Positions 1 to 7,300 of a stretch of DNA of 64,000 nucleotides are shown here, one piece after another. This DNA comes from Pyxidicoccus sp. MSG2 (GTDB taxonomy: Bacteria; Myxococcota; Myxococcia; Myxococcales; Myxococcaceae): contig NZ_JAPNKC010000001.1 of assembly GCF_026626705.1 (NCBI RefSeq), positions 3,596,001-3,660,000 of the forward strand, written 5' to 3'. The notes under the pieces are model-generated. The model was not told where the DNA came from. It saw only the letters and a list, made by a program, of their open reading frames with translations, and searched no databases. Position 1 is the first letter of the stretch. Every line of letters starts with the position of its first letter. Made by a program: the position numbers and the translations under genes.

Positions 1-2396
1 TCCTGCGTGCGGGCCACGGCGAACCAGGCATCCGGTCCGGGTGCCAGCCGCGCGGCGGTCTGCCGCAGCTCCACGGCGCGGGACAGCAGCCCCTCACGCT
101 CCAGGCACGACGCCTCCATGGACAACAGCCGCGCGCGCTGCGCGTAGTCGGTGAGGAACGGGGACACCGCCTGCAGCGTGTCCTTCGCCCGCCGCGTCAG
201 CCCCGCGTCCAGTTGCTGCGAGGCCAGCGTGAAGGACAACTCCACATGGCCCGGGAAGCGCGCCAGCAGTCGCTCCAGCGTCTGGAGTGCCTCGTCGCGT
301 CGGCCCTGGGCCCGCAGCACCTCCGCGCGCAGCAGGTGCGTGTCCAGGGACTCCGGCTCCAGGCGCTCCACCTCGGCGCACGCCGTCTCCGCGGCCGGCA
401 GCTCGCTCTTGCGCAGCCGCAGCCGCGCCTCGCGCGCCCACAGCGCCGCCTGGCCCGGGCGGCCCTCGAAGTGCTCGCGTGCCCAGCCCGAGTAGGCCAG
501 CGCCGCGCCCAGCCGTCCCGGCGTGTTGCCCAGCGAGTCCAGCAGCCGCACCGCCACTTCCGGCGCGTCCGGCGTCAGCGCGGCCAGGTCCTCCAGCGAG
601 CGCACCCGGCGCAGGGCCTCGCCCTGGAGCACGGACAGGTCTCCGGCCTCGTACGCCAGCCGGTACTCCAGGAAGCCCTGCGAGCGGCGTCCCAGCTCCA
701 GCAGCGCCCGCGCGGCCACCCGGTGCGCGACGGCGTCATGGGGCGACAGGTACAGCGCGCGGTTGATGAAGGCCAGCGCCTCGCCCGCGACCTCGGGGCC
801 CCGGGCCGCGTAGGCCGAGGCCACCAGCCGGTAGAGCAGGTAGTCCGAGGGGTGCCGGTCGATGAGCGTCTGCCCGCGCGCGCGCACGTCGGACTCCGGC
901 GCTCGCGCGGTGACGAGCCCCGCCAGCTCCGCCTCCGCGTCGGACAGGTGGTGCCGGCCGGGCACCAGCGCCACCAGGGCCAGCCCCGTCAGCGCCACGC
1001 CCGTGCCCAGCACCCAGGCGGAGGGCTTCACGCACCCCGGCTTCGTGGCCCCGGTGCGCTCGCGCTCGCGAGGCCGGGCCACCGCGCCCAGCACCACCAG
1101 CGCCGCCACCGCGCACGCCGGCAGCTCCAGGCTGAAGTCGAAGAGGTCATGCAGCGCCAGCGCCGCCACGCCCGCCAGCGCGGACAACTCCAGCGCGTCC
1201 AGGCCCTCACGGCGCAGCAGGCGCGCGAAGCCCCATGCGGCCACCGCCAGTAGCAGCAGGCCCGGCACGCCCAGCTCCACCGCCCCTTGCAGCACCGCGT
1301 TCTCCGGGTGCGTGAAGGTGTTGGGGTTGGGCTCGGACTGGTAGCGCGGGAAGGCCGCCTCGAAGGCGCCGCGCCCCATGCCCAGCACGGGGAAGGCGCG
1401 CGCCGTCCGGGCCATCATCGGCCACAGGCCCACCTTGGAGTGGCGCAACTCCTCCACGCTGTCCGCGCTGCGCGCCTCCGCCCACAGCCGGTCCGCCGCG
1501 GTGTACGCGCCCACCGCCAGCACGGCGAGCAGCCCCAGCAGCGCGGCGGCGCTTCGAGCCCACACCGGGGGCGTGCGCCCCGCCGTTTCACGACGCCGGC
1601 GCAGCAGCAGCACCGCCAGCAGCGCCTGGCCGAAGACGAAGAAGGCGATGCCGCCGCGCGACAGCGTCAGCACCACGCCCAGCCCGCCCGCCCCCGCCGC
1701 CAGCGCGTACGGCAGCGCGCGCGAGCGGGGCCGCGTGGTGAGCGCCAGCCCCAGCGCCACCGTGGAGGCCAGCCCCAGGAAGCCCGCGAGGTGGTTGGGG
1801 TTGCCGAAGGGCGTCACCAGCGTGGGCCGCGCGTCGACCCAGGGCAGCACGCCGAAAAGGGACTGCACGCCGAGCAGCGCGTGCCCCAGCCCCACCACCA
1901 CCAGCGCCGCGCCGGTGAAGGCCAGCACCGCCAGCAGCCGCTCGCGGCTGAGGCGCGCGCGGCACACCTGCACCGCCGCGAGGAAGGAGAGGAGATACGC
2001 CACGTGCTTCGCCAGCTCGCGCCAGGTGGCCGGCGGGTCCAGCGACACGGGCCGCGCGCCGCCCAGGCCCATGGGTACCAGGGCGAAGTCGCGCAGCGCC
2101 GCGGCCTCCGGGCTCAACACGTCCAGCACGCCCGCCGGCAGCGGCACCAACTGCACCGCGCACAGCACCGCGCCCGCGGCCAGGGGCACCGCCAGCAGCG
2201 GGAAGCGCAGCGACTGGCCCTGCCGCCTCGCGGCCACCGCCGCCAGCACCGCCGCCGCACCGGAGAGCGCCACCAGCGGCCACAGCACCCAGCGCGCCGC
2301 GCCACCGAGCGCCACCGGGCCCAGCACCACGAGCGCCGCCAGCGCCGCTTCGGCGAGCAGGGTGAATCGGGACGTGCCGCGGTGGGAGGATGACAT
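1..2396 (-). CDS. O-antigen polymerase (Wzy-type) with TPR tail, partial
   Basis: Inner-membrane polymerase expected to link undecaprenyl-PP repeat units made by the downstream glycosyltransferases. The open frame runs off the left edge, so the C-terminus is missing; about 798 residues are visible. The first about 470 residues are a series of hydrophobic segments with a Wzy_C/O-antigen-ligase signature (THPENAVLQ near residue 360, preceded by a periplasmic loop). The rest is soluble and helical, with Leu/Ala-rich TPR-like repeats. The ATG start at 2396 gives MSSSHRG; an in-frame GTG at 2426 would add ten residues, and neither has a convincing Shine-Dalgarno. From memory this matches the architecture and position of M. 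xanthus WzyB (BPS pathway). It could instead be a ligase, because polymerases and ligases of this fold are hard to separate by sequence. Confidence 0.88.
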   Translation of the reverse strand, partial: MSSSHRGTSRFTLLAEAALAALVVLGPVALGGAARWVLWPLVALSGAAAVLAAVAARRQGQSLRFPLLAVPLAAGAVLCAVQLVPLPAGVLDVLSPEAAALRDFALVPMGLGGARPVSLDPPATWRELAKHVAYLLSFLAAVQVCRARLSRERLLAVLAFTGAALVVVGLGHALLGVQSLFGVLPWVDARPTLVTPFGNPNHLAGFLGLASTVALGLALTTRPRSRALPYALAAGAGGLGVVLTLSRGGIAFFVFGQALLAVLLLRRRRETAGRTPPVWARSAAALLGLLAVLAVGAYTAADRLWAEARSADSVEELRHSKVGLWPMMARTARAFPVLGMGRGAFEAAFPRYQSEPNPNTFTHPENAVLQGAVELGVPGLLLLAVAAWGFARLLRREGLDALELSALAGVAALALHDLFDFSLELPACAVAALVVLGAVARPRERERTGATKPGCVKPSAWVLGTGVALTGLALVALVPGRHHLSDAEAELAGLVTARAPESDVRARGQTLIDRHPSDYLLYRLVASAYAARGPEVAGEALAFINRALYLSPHDAVAHRVAARALLELGRRSQGFLEYRLAYEAGDLSVLQGEALRRVRSLEDLAALTPDAPEVAVRLLDSLGNTPGRLGAALAYSGWAREHFEGRPGQAALWAREARLRLRKSELPAAETACAEVERLEPESLDTHLLRAEVLRAQGRRDEALQTLERLLARFPGHVELSFTLASQQLDAGLTRRAKDTLQAVSPFLTDYAQRARLLSMEASCLEREGLLSRAVELRQTAARLAPGPDAWFAVARTQ

Positions 2397-2499
2397 GGGG
2401 GGCGGGGGGCCGGCGGAGTATGTCACGGCCCTTCACACCCGCCCGCTTCCGGCCCCTCCACCCGGCCGTAAAGGGGCCGGGCGTGCGTGGGGCGGCGCG

Positions 2500-3144
2500 T
2501 CAGAAGCGCAGGGCCACCAGGGGCAGCGTGGGCCGGGGCTGCCAGCGGCGCGCCTGCAAGGTGCTGCGCGCGTCGCGGCGGGCCTTCAAGTCCCGCAAGT
2601 CGTCCTCCATGCGGATGCGCTCGCGGACGAGCTCCTCGCGCCGGGCCCGGTTGGCGCTGGACTCCTGATAGCCGGTGACGAGGCCCGCGATGAGCAGCCC
2701 CGCGCCCACTGCGCCCGCCACGGTCAGCCCCGTGCCCAGGTTCACCAGCGTGTCCCGGTCATCGACGTTGTCCTCATCAACGCCGATGATGATGAGGGGG
2801 ATTCCAATCAGCGCCAGCGGCGTCAGCACGTAGCCGAAGTACGCCATCACCAGCGAGCCGATGGGGAAGTTCACGTCGATGGAGCGAATCTCGCTCTGGA
2901 GCAGGCCCACCTGGGTGGTCAGCTCGCGGATGCGTGCGTCCAGCTCCGCGTCCCCGGGAAGCGCCGCGGGCGGCGCGGAAGGCGGCGCGGGCGCCACGTC
3001 CGGGGCGGTGTCCTGGGGGGCCTGGGCCACCAGCAGCCGCGCGGACAGGTGCCGGCCGGAGGTCGGGGGCTCCGGGGACAGCAGGGATGGCCGTTGAGAA
3101 GCGGGCGAAGCGGCCAGCAGGACGGTGACCAAGAGTGACAGCAT
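2500..3144 (-). CDS. hypothetical exported/membrane protein with coiled coil
   Basis: I do not recognise this 214-residue protein. It begins with a short signal-like segment (MLSLLVTVLLAAS), followed by a Pro/Ala-rich stretch to about residue 60 and a short predicted coiled coil (ARIRELTTQVGLLQSEI). Two hydrophobic segments follow (about 98-120 and 136-158), separated by an acidic VDEDNVDDRD loop. The tail is charged, basic and helical. It lies upstream of the TPR polymerase on the same strand, about 100 bp away, so co-transcription is likely. The sequence supports an envelope location but no function. Confidence 0.8.
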   Translation of the reverse strand: MLSLLVTVLLAASPASQRPSLLSPEPPTSGRHLSARLLVAQAPQDTAPDVAPAPPSAPPAALPGDAELDARIRELTTQVGLLQSEIRSIDVNFPIGSLVMAYFGYVLTPLALIGIPLIIIGVDEDNVDDRDTLVNLGTGLTVAGAVGAGLLIAGLVTGYQESSANRARREELVRERIRMEDDLRDLKARRDARSTLQARRWQPRPTLPLVALRF

Positions 3145-3259
3145 GAGGCGGGTCCCCCCGGAGTGTGGAGCAGGCGGGCAACCCTAGCATCCGCCCCGCC
3201 ACTCCTGACCTCGCGGGCTGCTTGCATCCGGGGGTCCTTCTGGCATCTTCGCCGCACAC

Positions 3260-3535
3260 ATGCGCCGCCTCCTCATCACCGCCGCCCTCCTGTGCTCCAC
3301 CCTGACCGGCCTCGCCGGCTGCAAGGGCGCCTGCCGCGAGCTGTCGGAGAAGCTCTGCGACTGCTCCACCAACTCCGTGGAGAAGGAGCTGTGCCTCCAG
3401 CGCGCCGCCCAGGAAGAGAGCCGCGTGGAGCCCACCGAGGAGGACGAGGCCGTCTGCGAGGGGCTCGTCGAGGGCTGCGACTGCCGCGAAATCGAGACCG
3501 AGGCCGGCAAGCGCGCCTGCGGCCTGTCCCGCTGA
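3260..3535 (+). CDS. small cysteine-rich lipoprotein
   Basis: A 91-residue protein with a clear lipoprotein signal peptide: basic MRR, a hydrophobic core, then the lipobox LAGC with Cys21. The mature part is unusually rich in cysteine (CKGAC, LCDC, LCLQ, VCEGLVEGCDC, ACGL) and acidic residues, which suggests a small disulfide-bonded domain on the envelope surface or in the periplasm. It is divergent from the 2500-3144 gene and convergent with the acyltransferase on its right. I know no family for it. Signal peptide and codon use make it a real gene despite its size. Confidence 0.8.
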   Translation: MRRLLITAALLCSTLTGLAGCKGACRELSEKLCDCSTNSVEKELCLQRAAQEESRVEPTEEDEAVCEGLVEGCDCREIETEAGKRACGLSR

Positions 3536-3549
3536 CGTTCCTCCGCGAG

Positions 3550-3585
3550 GCCGGGGCCCGCGAGCCCGAGGCTCAGGCCCCCGGC
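3550..3585. terminator. GC-rich hairpin between convergent genes
   Basis: Arms GCCGGGGCC (3550-3558) and GGCCCCCGGC (3576-3585) pair with one bulge. They sit between the ends of the cysteine-rich lipoprotein and the acyltransferase, overlapping the latter's stop region. There is no T-tract, so this is only a candidate bidirectional terminator. Confidence 0.35.
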
Positions 3586-4739
3586 ACCACCGGCCGCGCT
3601 GACACGCGCGACTCCCCGTCCACCCACGGCTGAAGCGCCCTGCGCACCCGCGAGCGGGAGGGCGTCTCCACGTAGCGGTGCACCACCACCGAAGCCAGCA
3701 CGCTCAGCGCCAGCACCAGCAGGGGCGACTGCAGGTCCACCCACTGCCCCAGCGCGACGAAGCCCTCCCATAGCGGAAACTGGAGGAGGTAGAGCGCGTA
3801 GCTGGCCCCGCCCAGTTGCACCAGCAGCGGGCGCGACAGCAGCCAGCCCAGCGGCCCGCCTCCGCGCGCCAGCCCGTACACCAGCAGCCCCGACGCGGGC
3901 GCCAGCAGCGCGTTGTGCATCAGCGGGTACGGAATCCGCGGGCCCGCCGCGCCCGCCGCCACCAGCAGGGCCGCGCCGGTGAAGGCCAGCACCGCGCCGC
4001 TGCCCTGCTTCACTCCCTCCGCGCGCTCACGGACGAAGCACCAGCCGAGCAGCACGCCGAAGAGGAACTCCGGCAGGCGCAGCAGCGGGTTGAACTTGAT
4101 GATGGCCAGCCCCGTGGACCAGGTGGACGCGTCCACCGGGGGCGCCTCGTCCGGGCGCAGCGCCAGGAACAGCAGCGGCGGCACCAGCCCGAGTACCCAC
4201 ACCGCGCCCATCAGCGCCGGCAGCCTCGAGGGGCGCAGGCGCGGCAGCAGCCCGAGCGCGAGTCCCGGAAAGAGGACGTAGAAGAAGGCCTCCACCGCCA
4301 CGGACCAGCCTGGCGGGTTCCAGTACAGCGCCAGCCGGGGCACCCACGCCTGCACCAGCGCCAGCGAGGTGAGGCCGCCCACCGCCAGCTTCCCCGCGGC
4401 CACCGACCACCCGTTGGCTTCCACGGACAGGGCGATGGTGGGCGCCGCCGACAGGAGGAACGTCAGCAGGTAGACGGGGTACACCCGGGCCACGCGCGCG
4501 ACGAAAAAGGCGCGCGGCCCCGTCTCCATGCGGCCGTCCCGGTCCAGGTAGTTCCAGGCAAGGACGAAGCCCGACAGCACGAAGAAGACGCCCACGGCGG
4601 AGTAGCCCGCCCCCACCCAGTTGCGCAGTCCCTCCGGCGCCGTCACCAGGTACGGCCGCGCGAAGTGGAACAGCACCACGTGAAGGGCCGCGAAGAAGCG
4701 CAGCCCCGTGAGGGAGTCGAGCGACCCGCCCCGGCTCAT
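3573..4739 (-). CDS. acyltransferase family 3 membrane protein
   Basis: Multi-pass inner-membrane acyltransferase (PF01757 type) of 388 residues that probably O-acetylates a sugar of the exopolysaccharide. The N-terminus has the family signature LDSLTGLRFFAALHVVLFH, including the His thought to act in catalysis, followed by about ten hydrophobic segments. I take the ATG at 4739 (MSRGGSLDS) and not the longer open frame, because it overlaps the dehydrogenase stop in an ATGA coupling and begins just before the conserved domain. It is one of three such enzymes in the window. The acyl group and acceptor cannot be read from sequence. Confidence 0.9.
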   Translation of the reverse strand: MSRGGSLDSLTGLRFFAALHVVLFHFARPYLVTAPEGLRNWVGAGYSAVGVFFVLSGFVLAWNYLDRDGRMETGPRAFFVARVARVYPVYLLTFLLSAAPTIALSVEANGWSVAAGKLAVGGLTSLALVQAWVPRLALYWNPPGWSVAVEAFFYVLFPGLALGLLPRLRPSRLPALMGAVWVLGLVPPLLFLALRPDEAPPVDASTWSTGLAIIKFNPLLRLPEFLFGVLLGWCFVRERAEGVKQGSGAVLAFTGAALLVAAGAAGPRIPYPLMHNALLAPASGLLVYGLARGGGPLGWLLSRPLLVQLGGASYALYLLQFPLWEGFVALGQWVDLQSPLLVLALSVLASVVVHRYVETPSRSRVRRALQPWVDGESRVSARPVVPGA

Positions 4740-6034
4740 CGGCGGCCGATGCCGTAGTACGTGAAGCCCAGCTCGCGCATGCGCACCGGGTCGTACACGT
4801 TGCGGCCGTCGAACACGACGGGCGACTTCATCAGGCCCTTCATGCGCTCGAAGTCCGGGTGACGGAACTCGTTCCACTCCGTCACGACGAAGAGGCCGTC
4901 CACGCCCTCCAGCGCCTCGTAGGGCACCGTGGCGTAGCGGATGCGGTCACCGAAGACGCGCTTCGCGGTGTGCGCGGACACGGGGTCGTGCGCCACCACC
5001 TGCGCGCCCTTGCCGATGAGCCCCTCGATGACCTCGATGGCGGGCGCCTCGCGCATGTCGTCCGTCTTCGGCTTGAAGGCCAGGCCCCACACGCCGAACT
5101 TCTTCCCTTCGAGCGTGCCGTAGTGCTTCACGGCCTTGTTCACCAACAGCTTCTTCTGGCGCTCGTTGGTGCGCTCCACCGCGCGCAGCAGGTCCAGCTC
5201 CAGGCCGTAGTCGCGCGCGGTGGCCACCAGCGCCTTCACGTCCTTGGGGAAGCAGGAGCCGCCGTAGCCCACGCCCGGGAAGAGGAACGGGTAGCCGATG
5301 CGCTTGTCCGAGCCCAGGCCCTTGCGCACGAAGTCCACGTCCGCGCCGACCTTCTCGCACAGCGCGGAGATGTCGTTCATGAACGAGATGCGCGTGGCCA
5401 GCATCGCGTTGGCGGCGTACTTCGTCAGCTCCGCCGAGCGCGTGTCCATGTAGATGACCGGGTTCTCGGTGCGCACGAAGGGCGCGTACAGCTCGCCCAT
5501 CACCTTGCGGCCGCGCTCGGAGTCCACGCCGATGACGACGCGGTCCGGCTTGAGGAAGTCGTCCAGCGCGGCGCCTTCCTTGAGGAACTCGGGGTTGGAG
5601 ACGACGTCGAACTCGATGCTCGTCACCTTGCGGATGGCCTCGCGCACCTTGTCCGCGGTGCCCACCGGCACGGTGCTCTTGTCCACCACCACCGTGTACT
5701 GCTTCATCGCCTTGCCGATCTGCTCGGCGGCGGCCAGCACGTACTGGAGGTCGGCGTCGCCGCTCTCGCCCTCGGGCGTGCCCACGGCGATGAAGACCAC
5801 CTGCGCGGGGGCCACGGCCTCGGCCAGGTCGCGCGTGAAGAACAGGCGCTTCTCACGCACGTTCTTCTTGATGAGCTCCTCGAGACCCGGCTCGTAGATG
5901 GGCACCTCGCCCGCCTGGAGCATGCGGATCTTCCGCTCGTCGATGTCCACGCACGTGACGTCGTTCCCCGAGTCCGCGAAGCAGGTACCCGCGACGAGGC
6001 CGACGTAGCCCGTTCCGATGATGGCAATACGCAT
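4736..6034 (-). CDS. UDP-glucose/UDP-sugar 6-dehydrogenase
   Basis: Cytosolic NAD-dependent oxidation of a UDP-hexose to the uronic acid, supplying an acidic sugar for the polymer. The 432 residues match the family length. The Rossmann start is MRIAIIGTGYVGLVAG, the LKEGAALDDF and PDRVVIG motifs are present, and the catalytic Cys lies in GYGGSCFPKDV. The C-terminal UDP-binding domain (KFGVWGLAFKPKTDDMR) is intact. The start at 6034 is fixed by the nucleotide-binding motif; the open frame extends 19 codons further without support. UDP-glucose is the default substrate. A UDP-N-acetylhexosamine (WecC-like) substrate is less likely but not excluded, and matters because BPS is reported to contain an aminouronic acid. 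Confidence 0.93.
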   Translation of the reverse strand: MRIAIIGTGYVGLVAGTCFADSGNDVTCVDIDERKIRMLQAGEVPIYEPGLEELIKKNVREKRLFFTRDLAEAVAPAQVVFIAVGTPEGESGDADLQYVLAAAEQIGKAMKQYTVVVDKSTVPVGTADKVREAIRKVTSIEFDVVSNPEFLKEGAALDDFLKPDRVVIGVDSERGRKVMGELYAPFVRTENPVIYMDTRSAELTKYAANAMLATRISFMNDISALCEKVGADVDFVRKGLGSDKRIGYPFLFPGVGYGGSCFPKDVKALVATARDYGLELDLLRAVERTNERQKKLLVNKAVKHYGTLEGKKFGVWGLAFKPKTDDMREAPAIEVIEGLIGKGAQVVAHDPVSAHTAKRVFGDRIRYATVPYEALEGVDGLFVVTEWNEFRHPDFERMKGLMKSPVVFDGRNVYDPVRMRELGFTYYGIGRR

Positions 6035-6136
6035 TGAAAGAGTCCCAGTTGGGAAGTGTCCGGAGCAGGACTCATACGCCGGGAGGCGCACCGAAAGGAA
6101 GCCCGTCCCCCAGGGCAGGAGGGCAGGCGGGCGGAC

Positions 6137-7105
6137 TTACTGGCCTGTGAGAAGCCGGCGCACCCGCTCCAGCCCCTTGAGGGCCGTGGACCGGCCGGGG
6201 GTGCTCACAGGACCCACCACCGTCCTGTCGAGCAATTCACGCGTGGCCCGGCGCAGCGGGGGGAAGGCGGCGGTGGCGTCCGCGGCGGCCTCCGGGAAGA
6301 GCCGCGCGACAATGGACAGGGACGTGTACAGGGCACGCTCCAGGCGCCACTCCGCGGCCCGGGCCAGCAGGGCGCCCACGTCCACCGGGCGCGAGTACGG
6401 GCCCCCCATGGCCTTCGCGCCGGTGACGAGCTCGCGCACGTCCAGGAACGACAGCCAGGGTACCTCATAGCCCTGACGTGCCTGCTCCAGGACGGCCAGG
6501 AGCAGCGCGTCCTCCAGGTCGGCGCGGAACACGGACGGGCCGTACATCTTCATGGGCCGGGCCCGCTCGAGGATGCCGGAGACCTGCTCCTTGCGCTGGG
6601 GACCGAATACGTCCGAGTAGAGGAGGATGAGGGTGCGCCCGTCGGACACCACCTTCGTGGCGCCGGAGCCGGCGGCGTCCTCGGGCTTGAACTCGTGGTT
6701 GGAGAGGAAGCCCGCGAAGCCGTCCACGTCCAGCCGCCGCATCAGCAGTTGCAATTCCGTCACCGGGCGGAAGGCGACGTGGGGGTAGAGCGAGTCGGCG
6801 AAGGCGGCGCCGCCGAACAGCACCAGCCTGCGGCCCTGAAGGTCGTCCACCATCTGCTTGAAGTTGACGAGCTTCATCACATTGTCGTTGGCCGAGCCCT
6901 GGTAGATGGCCAGCAGCCTGTCGCGCACCCACTCCGGCACGGCCGCGCCGCCCAGCCGGTACTGGAGGTTGTACGCGGCCAGGGGCGCCAGGCCCTGGGC
7001 GATGGCCCAGTCCACGTACTCCTCCCACGGCGCCCCCCGCAGCGAGACCCGGGGTGGGTCGAAGGAAGCGAGGACGCGGAAGGTGTCGAGGAGGCTGGGC
7101 GGCAT
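6137..7105 (-). CDS. nucleotidyltransferase-fold protein, active site degenerate
   Basis: A 322-residue protein of the uncharacterised nucleotidyltransferase family (NTP_transf_5 type). The N-terminal helical part is followed by RLVLFGGAAFADSLYP, which corresponds to the family's LKGxxLAxxLYP block. Where active members have a (T/S)DxDLLV metal-binding motif, this protein reads PVTELQLLM (about residues 113-121), so both aspartates are lost. The start at 7105 is supported by AGGGGG five bases upstream. The paralogue at 10088-11116 keeps the canonical motif. The gene lies upstream of the UDP-sugar dehydrogenase on the same strand. Its role is unknown; it may be a non-catalytic partner. Confidence 0.82.
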   Translation of the reverse strand: MPPSLLDTFRVLASFDPPRVSLRGAPWEEYVDWAIAQGLAPLAAYNLQYRLGGAAVPEWVRDRLLAIYQGSANDNVMKLVNFKQMVDDLQGRRLVLFGGAAFADSLYPHVAFRPVTELQLLMRRLDVDGFAGFLSNHEFKPEDAAGSGATKVVSDGRTLILLYSDVFGPQRKEQVSGILERARPMKMYGPSVFRADLEDALLLAVLEQARQGYEVPWLSFLDVRELVTGAKAMGGPYSRPVDVGALLARAAEWRLERALYTSLSIVARLFPEAAADATAAFPPLRRATRELLDRTVVGPVSTPGRSTALKGLERVRRLLTGQ

Positions 7106-7300
7106 GGGGGCCCCCTTTAACGGGCCGGACGCGTGGGCCGCAACGCCCGCTTTCTGTTGGTGGCCGGACGAAATCGAGGGCGAATGATGCCCGGATGACA
7201 GGGCGCGGCCCTTCGGGGTGGGTCCGGGAGCCGGGTCGAATGAATACCTGGGCCCCTCGGTACGTCGCGGGCCGGGCAGGCAGCCGAGGGAGGTCGTTAC

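Noticed and set aside
1378..3138. Plus-strand frame across the polymerase start and the 2500-3144 gene
   Set aside because: Ser/Arg/Ala-rich shadow without domains; the minus-strand frames encode membrane and signal segments.
6310..6325. Another GCGACAATGG like the acyltransferase -10 region
   Set aside because: Lies inside the nucleotidyltransferase-fold gene with no TTGAC 17 bp upstream.
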